In this document: one piece after another, positions 1 through 5,545 of the stretch | Layout: every line of letters begins with the position of its first letter | Numbering within the stretch: the first letter of the stretch is position 1 | Origin: Sulfitobacter sp. | GTDB lineage: Bacteria; Pseudomonadota; Alphaproteobacteria; Rhodobacterales; Rhodobacteraceae | Direction of reading: 5' to 3' | Assembly (NCBI GenBank): GCA_026421135.1 | Contig: JAPKCR010000134.1 | Location: 1 to 6,532 of the forward strand | DNA: 6,532 nt | The notes under the pieces: generated by a model | What the model was told of the DNA's origin: nothing | Databases searched by the model: none | Seen by the model: the letters and a program-made list of their open reading frames with translations, nothing else | Program-made: the position numbers and the translations under genes

Positions 1-852
1 CGCATTTCCAATGACCGCCACTACTATGTCTCGGGCGGGGCTCAGCAGTTATGGGATATCAGGACGCGCCGGTTTCTTGGCCCTGATGACGGTTTTGCTA
101 CCGTGTCCTTATGGGGCATGGGTATCGCCAGTCGTGATCTAACGGGCGACGGTCGAGACGAGCTGATGTTAACATCCATGGGGGATCAACTGATGCAGAT
201 TGCCCAGCCAGACGGAACCTATAAGAATGCACCCTATGACATAGGGACCTTCGCGCATAACCCTTACATCAAGGGCGACGGGCGGCCATCGACCGGCTGG
301 CATGCAGCCTTTGGCGACGTGAACAATGATGCCTTGCCGGACTTGTTTATTGCAAAGGGGAACGTGGATCAGATGCCCGGTATGGCGATGCGCGACCCGA
401 ATAACCTTTTGGTTCAGGGCGCAGATGGTCGGTTTACCGAAGCAGGCGGTAAGGCGGGTCTTGCCGATGTTGCACGGTCCCGCGGAGCGGCCTTAGCTGA
501 TTTTGATGGCGACGGCCTGTTGGATTTGGTGGTGGTTAACCGGCGTGCGCCGATGCGTCTGTACCAAAATATCACAACGGGCGCGGGCAGTGCCGTCACT
601 GTTCGGCTGCATGGTGCATATGGAAATCGATATGCCATAGGTGCGCGGGTCATGATTAGCGCGGGCGGCACAAATCAAAGCCAGCAGGTAACCATCGGCG
701 GGGGCCATGCAGGTGCTACTGCACTGCCGCTGCATTTCGGAATTGGGCCGGAGGATCAGGCAAAGGTTACTGTGCGCTGGCCTGATGGATCGCAAAGCGA
801 CTCATTCAGTATTATGGCTGGCGAAACCCTGACCATCAATCAAGCGGACTAG
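1..852 (+). CDS. FG-GAP/VCBS repeat protein with C-terminal ASPIC/UnbV domain (CRTAC1-like), 5' end outside window
   Basis: The frame is open from base 1 to the TAG at 850-852, giving 283 residues of a C-terminal part; the N-terminus lies upstream. Numbering from the window edge, three calcium-binding FG-GAP/VCBS loops are visible: D46-L-T-G-D50-G-R-D53, D106-V-N-N-D110-A-L-P-D114 (Ala where Gly is usual) and D167-F-D-G-D171-G-L-L-D175. Each is followed by a hydrophobic strand, as in beta-propeller blades. From about residue 197 the sequence fits the ASPIC/UnbV domain: GNRYAIGARV at 208-217, a Gly-rich stretch, a HFGIG motif, then V-x-V-R-W-P-D-G near the end. Such proteins are normally exported and act outside the cytoplasm, in binding or scaffolding; no catalytic residues are expected. 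An internal GTG at 103 could be taken as a start, but the repeat-protein character continues upstream of it, so I treat the gene as truncated by the window. The biological role is unknown. Confidence 0.85.
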   Translation, partial: RISNDRHYYVSGGAQQLWDIRTRRFLGPDDGFATVSLWGMGIASRDLTGDGRDELMLTSMGDQLMQIAQPDGTYKNAPYDIGTFAHNPYIKGDGRPSTGWHAAFGDVNNDALPDLFIAKGNVDQMPGMAMRDPNNLLVQGADGRFTEAGGKAGLADVARSRGAALADFDGDGLLDLVVVNRRAPMRLYQNITTGAGSAVTVRLHGAYGNRYAIGARVMISAGGTNQSQQVTIGGGHAGATALPLHFGIGPEDQAKVTVRWPDGSQSDSFSIMAGETLTINQAD

Positions 853-2201
853 TTCGGAGCGCCACCGACGGCCAAACCACTTGGCACACTGTCTGGAATA
901 CCAAGCCGCCCGATAAGTGCGGCATCATCATCTAAGGTCTGCAGAAACGACACTAATGCAGCGATATCAGCCGAGTCCAAGCCTTTCGGGGCACGGATCA
1001 ACGCGGCCTCAATGATGCGTTCGCGTGCCGTTGGATCATCCATCTCTATCCAATCATCGGCTGCAAGCGGCGGCAATCGCACTGCGCGCCGCCCAGCAGC
1101 GTTTGTGGCGAAACGATCAGCCGCTGCTACGGGATCAAGATGATCGCGGAGGAACTGTTCCATCCTGCTGTGGGCACCGGCATGGCCCCATGGCCCTGTT
1201 TGCATTACATTGCGCAACGACGGGGTGCGAAACGCAAAAGCATCACCTGGGTCGCCGGTCACACCTTGGCGTCCCAAGTCACGGGAATGGTTTTCAAAAA
1301 CAGCGGCCTTGCCGGGACCAAGTTGGGGTGCGCCCATCGCGTAAAATTTGTGATCAGTTTGAAATGGCCCTGCATGGCAGGTGCTGCACCCGGCCTCCCC
1401 ATAAAAAAGTGCCATCCCTTTGGCAGAATTAAAAGGATAGCCCGCGTCGGGGTTTCGTAAATAGGCATCGAATACCGAACTATCCGATCGCCATTCATGG
1501 GCAATAAATACCGCAATCGCGTTAGAAATATCGGTAAAGGCAATTTGGTCAGGCCTGTCGATATGATCATAAACGTCTTGGAACCGCAGCGCATAGTCGG
1601 GTAGGGCGGCAACCCTCCGCGCAAGTATATCCCATGCGCCGCCTGACCCTGTGATTAGTCCCTGACGCACTGCTTTTGATACATCGTTCTCAAGTCCTTG
1701 GCCGGCCATTTCATCAGGGCTGAGAACTGGGAACATCGTTTGCGCTGACAAAAGAGAAGCAAAGCCGTCGAGCATGTCATCCTCTAGCGGAGTTCGAAAT
1801 CCCGATTTCATAGCATCATCGACCTCGATCCGGCCGTCATGAAAAAGAACGGTGAATTCGGATGCGCCTAGATTGAAGAGCGCAGGTGAATTACGCGGAA
1901 TTCTGTGCAGCGGCATATTCTCAGGATCGCCGCGCCGCTCAAGCCCTAGACCAACGCCGCCTTCACCAAGGCCCAGCGACACCCCATCACTGGTGGCAAA
2001 GTCGGGATGATGACAAGTCGCGCAGGCTATGTTTTTGTTGCCCGATAGGATCGGATCATAAAACAACAATTGCCCCAACACGGCTTCGACTATGTTCACT
2101 GGCTCAAAGGCCGATTCAGCGACCGGTTTCGGCAAGGGATCAGCCAAGGCCGAAACCGCGCAAAATGCAAGCAGGACTGGGGATAAGCGACGTAAAACCA
2201 T
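849..2201 (-). CDS. Periplasmic di-heme cytochrome c peroxidase / MauG-family protein
   Basis: The 450-residue protein has two CxxCH heme-attachment sites, C60-ATC-H64 and C272-STC-H276, the signature of bacterial di-heme cytochrome c peroxidases and MauG-like enzymes. These reduce H2O2 or use it for substrate oxidation in the periplasm. I chose the ATG at 2201 because it gives a textbook Sec signal peptide: RR at 4-5, a hydrophobic core, and ALA at 18-20 before D21. The longer frame from a TTG at 2270 would bury this signal and overlap the upstream gene. Other family marks are N104-SPALFN, FHDGR (120-124), MFPVLSPDEMAG (156-167) and FRTPSLRNV (324-332) followed by GHAGAH (339-344). By the spacing from H340 to the distal ligand in classical enzymes, His354 falls where Met or Tyr is usual. 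No strong Shine-Dalgarno precedes 2201, so translation may depend on the aminotransferase gene, whose stop lies 28 bp upstream. Its stop codon shares CTAG with the convergent FG-GAP gene. The substrate is unknown. Confidence 0.9.
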   Translation of the reverse strand: MVLRRLSPVLLAFCAVSALADPLPKPVAESAFEPVNIVEAVLGQLLFYDPILSGNKNIACATCHHPDFATSDGVSLGLGEGGVGLGLERRGDPENMPLHRIPRNSPALFNLGASEFTVLFHDGRIEVDDAMKSGFRTPLEDDMLDGFASLLSAQTMFPVLSPDEMAGQGLENDVSKAVRQGLITGSGGAWDILARRVAALPDYALRFQDVYDHIDRPDQIAFTDISNAIAVFIAHEWRSDSSVFDAYLRNPDAGYPFNSAKGMALFYGEAGCSTCHAGPFQTDHKFYAMGAPQLGPGKAAVFENHSRDLGRQGVTGDPGDAFAFRTPSLRNVMQTGPWGHAGAHSRMEQFLRDHLDPVAAADRFATNAAGRRAVRLPPLAADDWIEMDDPTARERIIEAALIRAPKGLDSADIAALVSFLQTLDDDAALIGRLGIPDSVPSGLAVGGAPN

Positions 2202-2229
2202 GAACGCAACATCGCGCAATTCGTTCAAT

Positions 2230-3366
2230 TCAACAAGGCTGGTAATCCCAATTTTGCAACGCTTTTGCAACTCGGTCCAAGCCGTCTTTTAGATTGACAG
2301 AAGCGCCGCCGCCCACACCTAGCCTGATGTGGTTTGGCTGATCATATGCACTGCCTGGCAGCAGAAACGTGCGATACGGGTCAGCCAAAAGAGTGCGCGC
2401 AAATTCATCGCTGTCAATTCCATCGGGCAATCGGGCCAGTCCGATCAGCCCTGCACGCGGCGATACCCAAGATAGCTGGTTTTGCGCATCCACCCATGCG
2501 TTCATCTGCGCAAGATTAGAGCGACCTTCACCTCGGGCCTTGTCCATCGCGGCACGATAACGGTCCGGCCGCAGGGCTATTTCAGCGATGACTTCGCCCA
2601 TGATGTTCATGATTTCGGATGAATTCTCGCGCAAAATTATCGCGTCCATCAGCAACTGTGGATCCGGGCAAATCAGCCAGCCGGTGCGCAACCCCTGAAG
2701 GCCCAACGCCTTTGAGACAGAGCCGGTTGTGATCCCGCGTTGATACATGCCGGCGACAGACGGCGCGCGCGGACCGTCCCATTCAAGACCGGCGTAAACC
2801 TCGTCTATCAGCAGCCATGCGCCAACCGGATCAGCAATACGCACCAGCTGTCCAATTTCGTCAGACGAAAGCAAATCTCCTGTCGGATTGTTTGGATTGG
2901 TCAAGAAAATCATCTTGGTCTGGCTGGTTACCGCGTTTGCAATCTGATCGATCGGCAGGTGCCAATTGTCAGCTTCGTGCCGCTGGATGCGCGTGATCTT
3001 GGCCCCAATAGCTTTGGCCAGTACATCAGCCTGCGGCCATCCCGGCGTTTCTAGTATTATTTCGTCACCGGGTTCGAGTGTCTGCATAATCGCAAGGTAG
3101 TTCGCCTCGGCCGCGCCAGCGGTGATTAATACGTCAGCCGTTGTGCAAGTGCCGAATAGGCCAGCTTGGGCCAGTACATGTTCGCGCAGTTCAGGCAGCC
3201 CGCGAAAGTCGCGGTTGTTCCAATCAAGGGACTGTTCAGGATCCAAATCCGGCAGATAATCCCCCAATTTGGGCGAGCCTGATAGCGAGAAGCCGACAAT
3301 CGCTTCGGGCGCAGAGTTGGTGGTTTCAAGAAGATATTGAAACAGAGTGTGTATCTTGACTTTCAT
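2230..3366 (-). CDS. PLP-dependent class I/II aminotransferase
   Basis: The 378-residue protein has normal length and complete fold-type I landmarks. These are the cofactor-loop region TAGAAEAN (82-89), the N-P-N-N160-P-T-G motif (157-163), D188-E-V-Y191 for the pyridine ring and phenol contacts, the Schiff-base lysine in S216-V-S-K219 followed by LGLQGLR227-TGW, and a C-terminal arginine in H-I-R348-L-G-V that should bind the substrate carboxylate. It should be a cytoplasmic enzyme transferring an amino group between an amino acid and a 2-oxo acid, or a related PLP enzyme such as a lyase or cyclase; the substrate cannot be read from the sequence. The start is the ATG at 3366, preceded by a short G-run (TGGGG) about 6 nt upstream. 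The gene is divergent from the lactonase-like gene (43 bp between starts) and is followed 28 bp later by the di-heme peroxidase on the same strand, which suggests co-transcription. The family call is secure; the specificity is not. Confidence 0.92.
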   Translation of the reverse strand: MKVKIHTLFQYLLETTNSAPEAIVGFSLSGSPKLGDYLPDLDPEQSLDWNNRDFRGLPELREHVLAQAGLFGTCTTADVLITAGAAEANYLAIMQTLEPGDEIILETPGWPQADVLAKAIGAKITRIQRHEADNWHLPIDQIANAVTSQTKMIFLTNPNNPTGDLLSSDEIGQLVRIADPVGAWLLIDEVYAGLEWDGPRAPSVAGMYQRGITTGSVSKALGLQGLRTGWLICPDPQLLMDAIILRENSSEIMNIMGEVIAEIALRPDRYRAAMDKARGEGRSNLAQMNAWVDAQNQLSWVSPRAGLIGLARLPDGIDSDEFARTLLADPYRTFLLPGSAYDQPNHIRLGVGGGASVNLKDGLDRVAKALQNWDYQPC

Positions 3367-3386
3367 AGCGTGCCCCAGGCTAACAT
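3356..3386 (+). promoter_or_regulatory. Candidate sigma-70-type promoter for the lactonase-like gene
   Basis: TTGACT at 3356-3361 matches five of six -35 consensus bases. TAACAT at 3381-3386 matches four of six -10 bases and is preceded by GC, a feature often seen in alphaproteobacterial -10 elements. The 19-bp spacer is longer than ideal. The -35 element would lie inside the first codons of the divergent aminotransferase, which is forced by the 43-bp gap. A start near 3393 would leave a leader of under 20 nt carrying the ribosome site. This was read by eye only. Confidence 0.3.
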
Positions 3387-3395
3387 GCCCGCAAC

Positions 3396-3401
3396 AAGGG
3401 G
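3396..3401 (+). promoter_or_regulatory. Ribosome binding site fixing the lactonase-like start at 3410
   Basis: AAGGGG lies 8 nt before the ATG at 3410-3412. An in-frame ATG at 3347 would add 21 residues that overlap the divergent aminotransferase and resemble no part of the MBL fold, so 3410 is preferred. A second ATG at 3416 is a less likely alternative. Confidence 0.65.
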
Positions 3402-3409
3402 CAGACTAC

Positions 3410-4168
3410 ATGAATATGCAAGTTTCTTTAAAAGGCAAACCCACCCGTCTGGCGGTGTTAGATTATGGGCTTTTTCGTGTGCATTCGGGGCCCCGTGATG
3501 TTGGGATCTGCGGATATGTTATCCAGACCGATGCAGGCGAAACCGTCTTGATCGACACAGGTTTCCCGCAGAAATATGCTGACAATCCAGATGCGGCAAC
3601 GGCCGAAGACGACCTTGGCGGGTTTGGAAAGGTTCTGTCAGTGACCGCTGACAACATGCCGGGGCCGCAGTTGGCCAAGCTGGGTCTGACCAAGCAAGAC
3701 GTTACGCTGATGATCCAAAGTCATACGCATATCGATCATGTAGGTGATATGGGTGGTTATCCCGACGCGCCAATTCTGATCGCCGCGTCTGAACGCGGCC
3801 TTCCAAGGCCGCTATACTGGTCGGGCAAGCAGGCAATGGAGTGGCCAGATGCCAACTATGCACTGGTCACGCAGGATTTCGCGTTGGGCGACGGATTTGA
3901 TATCTTGCTGTGCCCAGGCCATGCGCCGGGCCAACTTGCCTTTATGGTGCGCCTCCCACAGACGGGTTGGGTGCTGTTGACGTCGGATGCAATCAGCCGA
4001 GCGTCCGAGATTGACGAGAAATTCGCAGGATCATGGGACGTTGATTTAGCCATCCACCATGGTAACCGATTGATGCAACTGGCGGTCGAGCGGGACGCTT
4101 TTGTTATCTTTGGCCACAGCCCCGAAGACTGGCCCACGCTGAAAAAGGCTCCGCATTGGTTTTCGTGA
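3410..4168 (+). CDS. Metallo-beta-lactamase-fold hydrolase, N-acyl homoserine lactonase (AiiA-like) family
   Basis: The 252-residue protein has the full dinuclear metal site of the MBL superfamily: S-H105-T-H107-I-D109-H110 (HxHxDH), H171 in CPGHAPGQ, D193 in LLTSDA, and H236 in FGHS. The spacing and overall length follow Bacillus AiiA almost residue for residue (H104, H106, D108, H109, H169, D191, H235 in about 250 aa). N-terminal G-Y-V-I-Q-T...V-L-I-D-T-G (35-51) is the usual opening strand pair. AiiA-family enzymes open lactone rings, including quorum-sensing acyl-homoserine lactones, but the family also covers other esters and lactones. The AiiA active-site tyrosine (Y194, three residues after the bridging Asp) corresponds here to S196, so AHL-lactonase activity should not be assumed. 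No signal peptide is seen; the protein is expected in the cytoplasm. The gene is divergent from a PLP aminotransferase, and 106 bp separates it from the DUF2853 gene downstream with no clear terminator between them. Confidence 0.88.
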   Translation: MNMQVSLKGKPTRLAVLDYGLFRVHSGPRDVGICGYVIQTDAGETVLIDTGFPQKYADNPDAATAEDDLGGFGKVLSVTADNMPGPQLAKLGLTKQDVTLMIQSHTHIDHVGDMGGYPDAPILIAASERGLPRPLYWSGKQAMEWPDANYALVTQDFALGDGFDILLCPGHAPGQLAFMVRLPQTGWVLLTSDAISRASEIDEKFAGSWDVDLAIHHGNRLMQLAVERDAFVIFGHSPEDWPTLKKAPHWFS

Positions 4169-4274
4169 CCCTGTGCATTGGACATAAAAAATACCTTTTG
4201 CGAAGGGAAAATTCTGACTAGGGTTCGCTTCAAGGCCGTAATCATCGGTCAAATACAACAGTGGGAGACAGAAA

Positions 4275-4616
4275 ATGGGTAAAAGAGACGAATGGATCGC
4301 GAAATATGCGGATGATCTGAAAAACAAGTGCGGCATGACGCCTGACATGCCTTTGCTGACCAAAGTTACGATCGCCTGTGGCCCGTCGATTTATAACGCA
4401 GACGCACAAACCGTAGCGGGCAGCCAAGAAAGCGAACTTGAGCTGGTTAAAAAGAACTTCCTGATGAAAAAGCTTGGGATGGCAGATAGCCCCGAGCTGT
4501 TGGAAGCGATCCACAAAGTAATCGAAGTATATGGAAAATCTGAGCGCAACAAATATCGCGCCGTAATCTATTACATGCTGACCAAGCATTTCGGCAAAGA
4601 GTCTGTTTACAGCTAA
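4275..4616 (+). CDS. DUF2853 family protein
   Basis: A small, charged, soluble 113-residue protein of the length typical for DUF2853. The recognised family pattern is an N-terminal K-R-D-E-W-I-A-K-Y-A-D-D-L-K helix, then K-V-T-I-A-C-G-P-S-I-Y-N-A-D, a central S-E-L-E-L-V-K-K-N-F-L helix, and a C-terminal R-N-K-Y-R-A-V-I-Y-Y-M-L block ending H-F-G-K-E-S-V-Y. It has no signal peptide, membrane segment or catalytic motif, and the family has no established function. The start is supported by GGGAG at 4263-4267, 7 nt before the ATG. A weak promoter candidate (CTGACT at 4214-4219, CGTAAT at 4237-4242, 17-bp spacer) would make the gene its own unit, but read-through from the lactonase-like gene is also possible. 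An intrinsic terminator follows 37 bp after the stop codon. Confidence 0.9.
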   Translation: MGKRDEWIAKYADDLKNKCGMTPDMPLLTKVTIACGPSIYNADAQTVAGSQESELELVKKNFLMKKLGMADSPELLEAIHKVIEVYGKSERNKYRAVIYYMLTKHFGKESVYS

Positions 4617-4651
4617 GCTGGAATACAAACAGAATTCAGTACCAAGATAGG

Positions 4652-4685
4652 AGCGTCCAATTAGTTAATTGGGCGTTTCTTTATT
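4652..4685 (+). terminator. Rho-independent terminator of the DUF2853 gene
   Basis: CGTCCAATT (4654-4662) pairs with AATTGGGCG (4667-4675) around an AGTT loop; the nine pairs include one G-U. A U-rich tail, TTTCTTTATT at 4676-4685, follows. It stands 37 bp after the DUF2853 stop and points the same way. Confidence 0.8.
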
Positions 4686-4853
4686 GTAAGGCCTTTGAAG
4701 TACTAGTTTCTTGCGGAAAATCTTCCAGCGCGGTATCCAAAACAGGTCGGCCAGGATGGCCAGAACAAATTTCGATACACGCGAGGTGGCCTTTCGGGGT
4801 AAGCGTGGGGTGAGAAAGGGTTCTGGCGGGGTGCCGGGACCCTTTTTACACAT
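4665..4853 (-). CDS. Doubtful 62-codon ORF overlapping the EVE gene stop
   Basis: An ATG at 4853-4851 overlaps the EVE-gene stop as TAATG, the arrangement of a translationally coupled next gene, and the frame stays open for 62 codons to the TAA at 4667-4665. The product would be short and basic. It has a Pro-rich start (KKGPGTPPEP), then a hydrophobic stretch with one Asp (KFVLAILADLFWIP) and a basic end (RWKIFRKKLVLQ), perhaps a membrane-associated amphipathic helix. Against it, the strong hairpin at 4815-4847 lies in its first codons, its last codons fall in the DUF2853 terminator stem, no clear ribosome site precedes it, and I recognise no family. It may be chance or a decayed remnant. Confidence 0.2.
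   Translation of the reverse strand: MCKKGPGTPPEPFLTPRLPRKATSRVSKFVLAILADLFWIPRWKIFRKKLVLQRPYNKETPN
4815..4847. terminator. Bidirectional-type hairpin terminator after the EVE gene
   Basis: AAAGGGTTCTGGC (4815-4827) pairs with GCCGGGACCCTTT (4833-4845) around the five-base loop GGGGT, giving a 13-bp stem with two G-U pairs. On the plus strand it runs straight into TTTTT (4843-4847), an excellent intrinsic terminator. On the minus strand it begins 5 bases after the EVE stop codon and is followed by a weaker TTTCTC tail. It probably ends the tsaD-gpsA-yciI-EVE transcript and also blocks plus-strand read-through into that operon. Confidence 0.75.
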
Positions 4854-5272
4854 TAAGCTTCCGTGTTGCCCAATGCGCAAATCTGTTCCCATTGCTGTTT
4901 CGTTATTGGTTGCACCGACAAACGTGGGCTTGTGACCAATGGCATATCGTCAAATCTGCCGTCTGCTTTGATCTGGTCCAATGTGACAGGGACTTTAAAC
5001 GGGCGTACGGCTTTGATATCCACACATTCCCAACGCGCATCATCGGTAGAACTATCTTGGTGCGCTTTGGCGCATACTTCGACGATGCCAACAATCGCGC
5101 GTTCGCCCTGCGAATGATAGAAAAAGCCACGGTCGCCCAGCGCCATTTCTCGCATGAAGTTGCGCGCCTGATAGTTGCGCACGCCATCCCATTCCTCGCC
5201 CTCGGCACCCTTGGCGACCTGGTCATCCCAGCCCCAAGTCGACGGTTCAGATTTGAACAGCCAATACGCCAT
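4853..5272 (-). CDS. EVE domain-containing protein (PUA-like fold)
   Basis: The 139-residue protein is essentially one EVE domain. It opens M-A-Y-W4-L-F-K7-S-E9-P-S-T-W13-G-W15, continues with W28-D-G-V-R-N-Y-Q-A-R-N-F-M-R and L45-G-D-R-G-F-F-Y-H53-S, then V-G-I-V-E-V, which is the standard order for the family. EVE domains share the PUA/YTH-like fold and are thought to bind modified bases in DNA or RNA; the natural ligand of standalone bacterial members is not settled. I chose the ATG at 5272 over a GTG at 5293. The family's conserved start is M-A-Y-W, and the ATG overlaps the yciI-like stop as TGATG, a common coupling arrangement. AGGG about 10 nt upstream is a weak ribosome site. It is the last clear gene of the gpsA operon, and a strong hairpin begins 5 bases after its stop. 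Confidence 0.9.
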   Translation of the reverse strand: MAYWLFKSEPSTWGWDDQVAKGAEGEEWDGVRNYQARNFMREMALGDRGFFYHSQGERAIVGIVEVCAKAHQDSSTDDARWECVDIKAVRPFKVPVTLDQIKADGRFDDMPLVTSPRLSVQPITKQQWEQICALGNTEA

Positions 5273-5544
5273 CAGCCGATCACCCTGTTCCACGCAACCA
5301 GCTCTACATTCGCGAACAAGCCGGCCTTGGCATAGGGGTCATTGTCAGCCCAATTTTGCGCGGCAGCCATGTCAGGAACATCCAAAATCACCAACGATCC
5401 ACACATTTGCCCGTCAGCGTCCAGCAATGGGCCAGCCTGTGCAACGCACCCGGTTGATTTCAAGTAATCGACATGCGCAGGGCGGTTTTCCTGACGTACG
5501 GGCAGCGCACCAGGTTTGTCATGGGCAAATAGGGCAACGAACAT
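5272..5544 (-). CDS. YciI-like (YCII-related) small protein
   Basis: The 90-residue protein matches the compact ferredoxin-like YciI fold. It has an opening strand M-F-V-A-L-F-A-H8-D9-K10-P-G, a helix with R21-P-A-H24-V-D-Y-L, then G-P-L-L-D-A-D-G-Q (38-46), G-S-L-V-I-L-D-V (49-56), and the end block D69-P-Y-A-K-A-G-L-F before a final strand. His24 and Asp9 are the polar pocket residues one would look at for catalysis. The biological role of most YciI proteins is unknown; some relatives act as small dehydrohalogenases or decarboxylase-like enzymes. The start is firm: AAGGAAG (5557-5551) lies 6 nt before the ATG and inside the last codons of gpsA, whose stop is one base upstream. Its own TGA overlaps the EVE-gene ATG by one base. 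The gene is therefore tightly co-translated with both neighbours. Confidence 0.88.
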   Translation of the reverse strand: MFVALFAHDKPGALPVRQENRPAHVDYLKSTGCVAQAGPLLDADGQMCGSLVILDVPDMAAAQNWADNDPYAKAGLFANVELVAWNRVIG

Positions 5545-5545
5545 A

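Noticed and set aside
1025..1460. Open plus-strand frames opposite the di-heme peroxidase gene
   Set aside because: They lie wholly antisense to a gene with two heme motifs, encode no recognisable family and have no ribosome sites; shadow frames.
2202..2270. N-terminal extension of the peroxidase from a TTG at 2270
   Set aside because: It would place 23 extra residues before a clear Sec signal peptide and overlap the aminotransferase end; the ATG at 2201 fits better.
2252..2271. Direct repeat TTTTGCAAC (2252-2260 and 2263-2271)
   Set aside because: It falls in the coding sequence for A-K-A-L-Q-N near the aminotransferase C-terminus and has no further copies; likely coincidence.
4200..4228. 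GCGAA...TTCGC inverted repeat before the DUF2853 gene
   Set aside because: Only five pairs with a 19-nt loop and no U-tract; too weak for a terminator or operator call.
4711..4935. 74-codon plus-strand ORF between the convergent genes
   Set aside because: It reads through the strong plus-strand terminator at 4815-4847 and into the antisense of the EVE gene; no family recognised and no ribosome site.
5273..5293. GTG start of the EVE gene at 5293
   Set aside because: It adds seven residues before the conserved M-A-Y-W start and lengthens the overlap with the yciI-like gene; the TGATG arrangement at 5272 is more natural.
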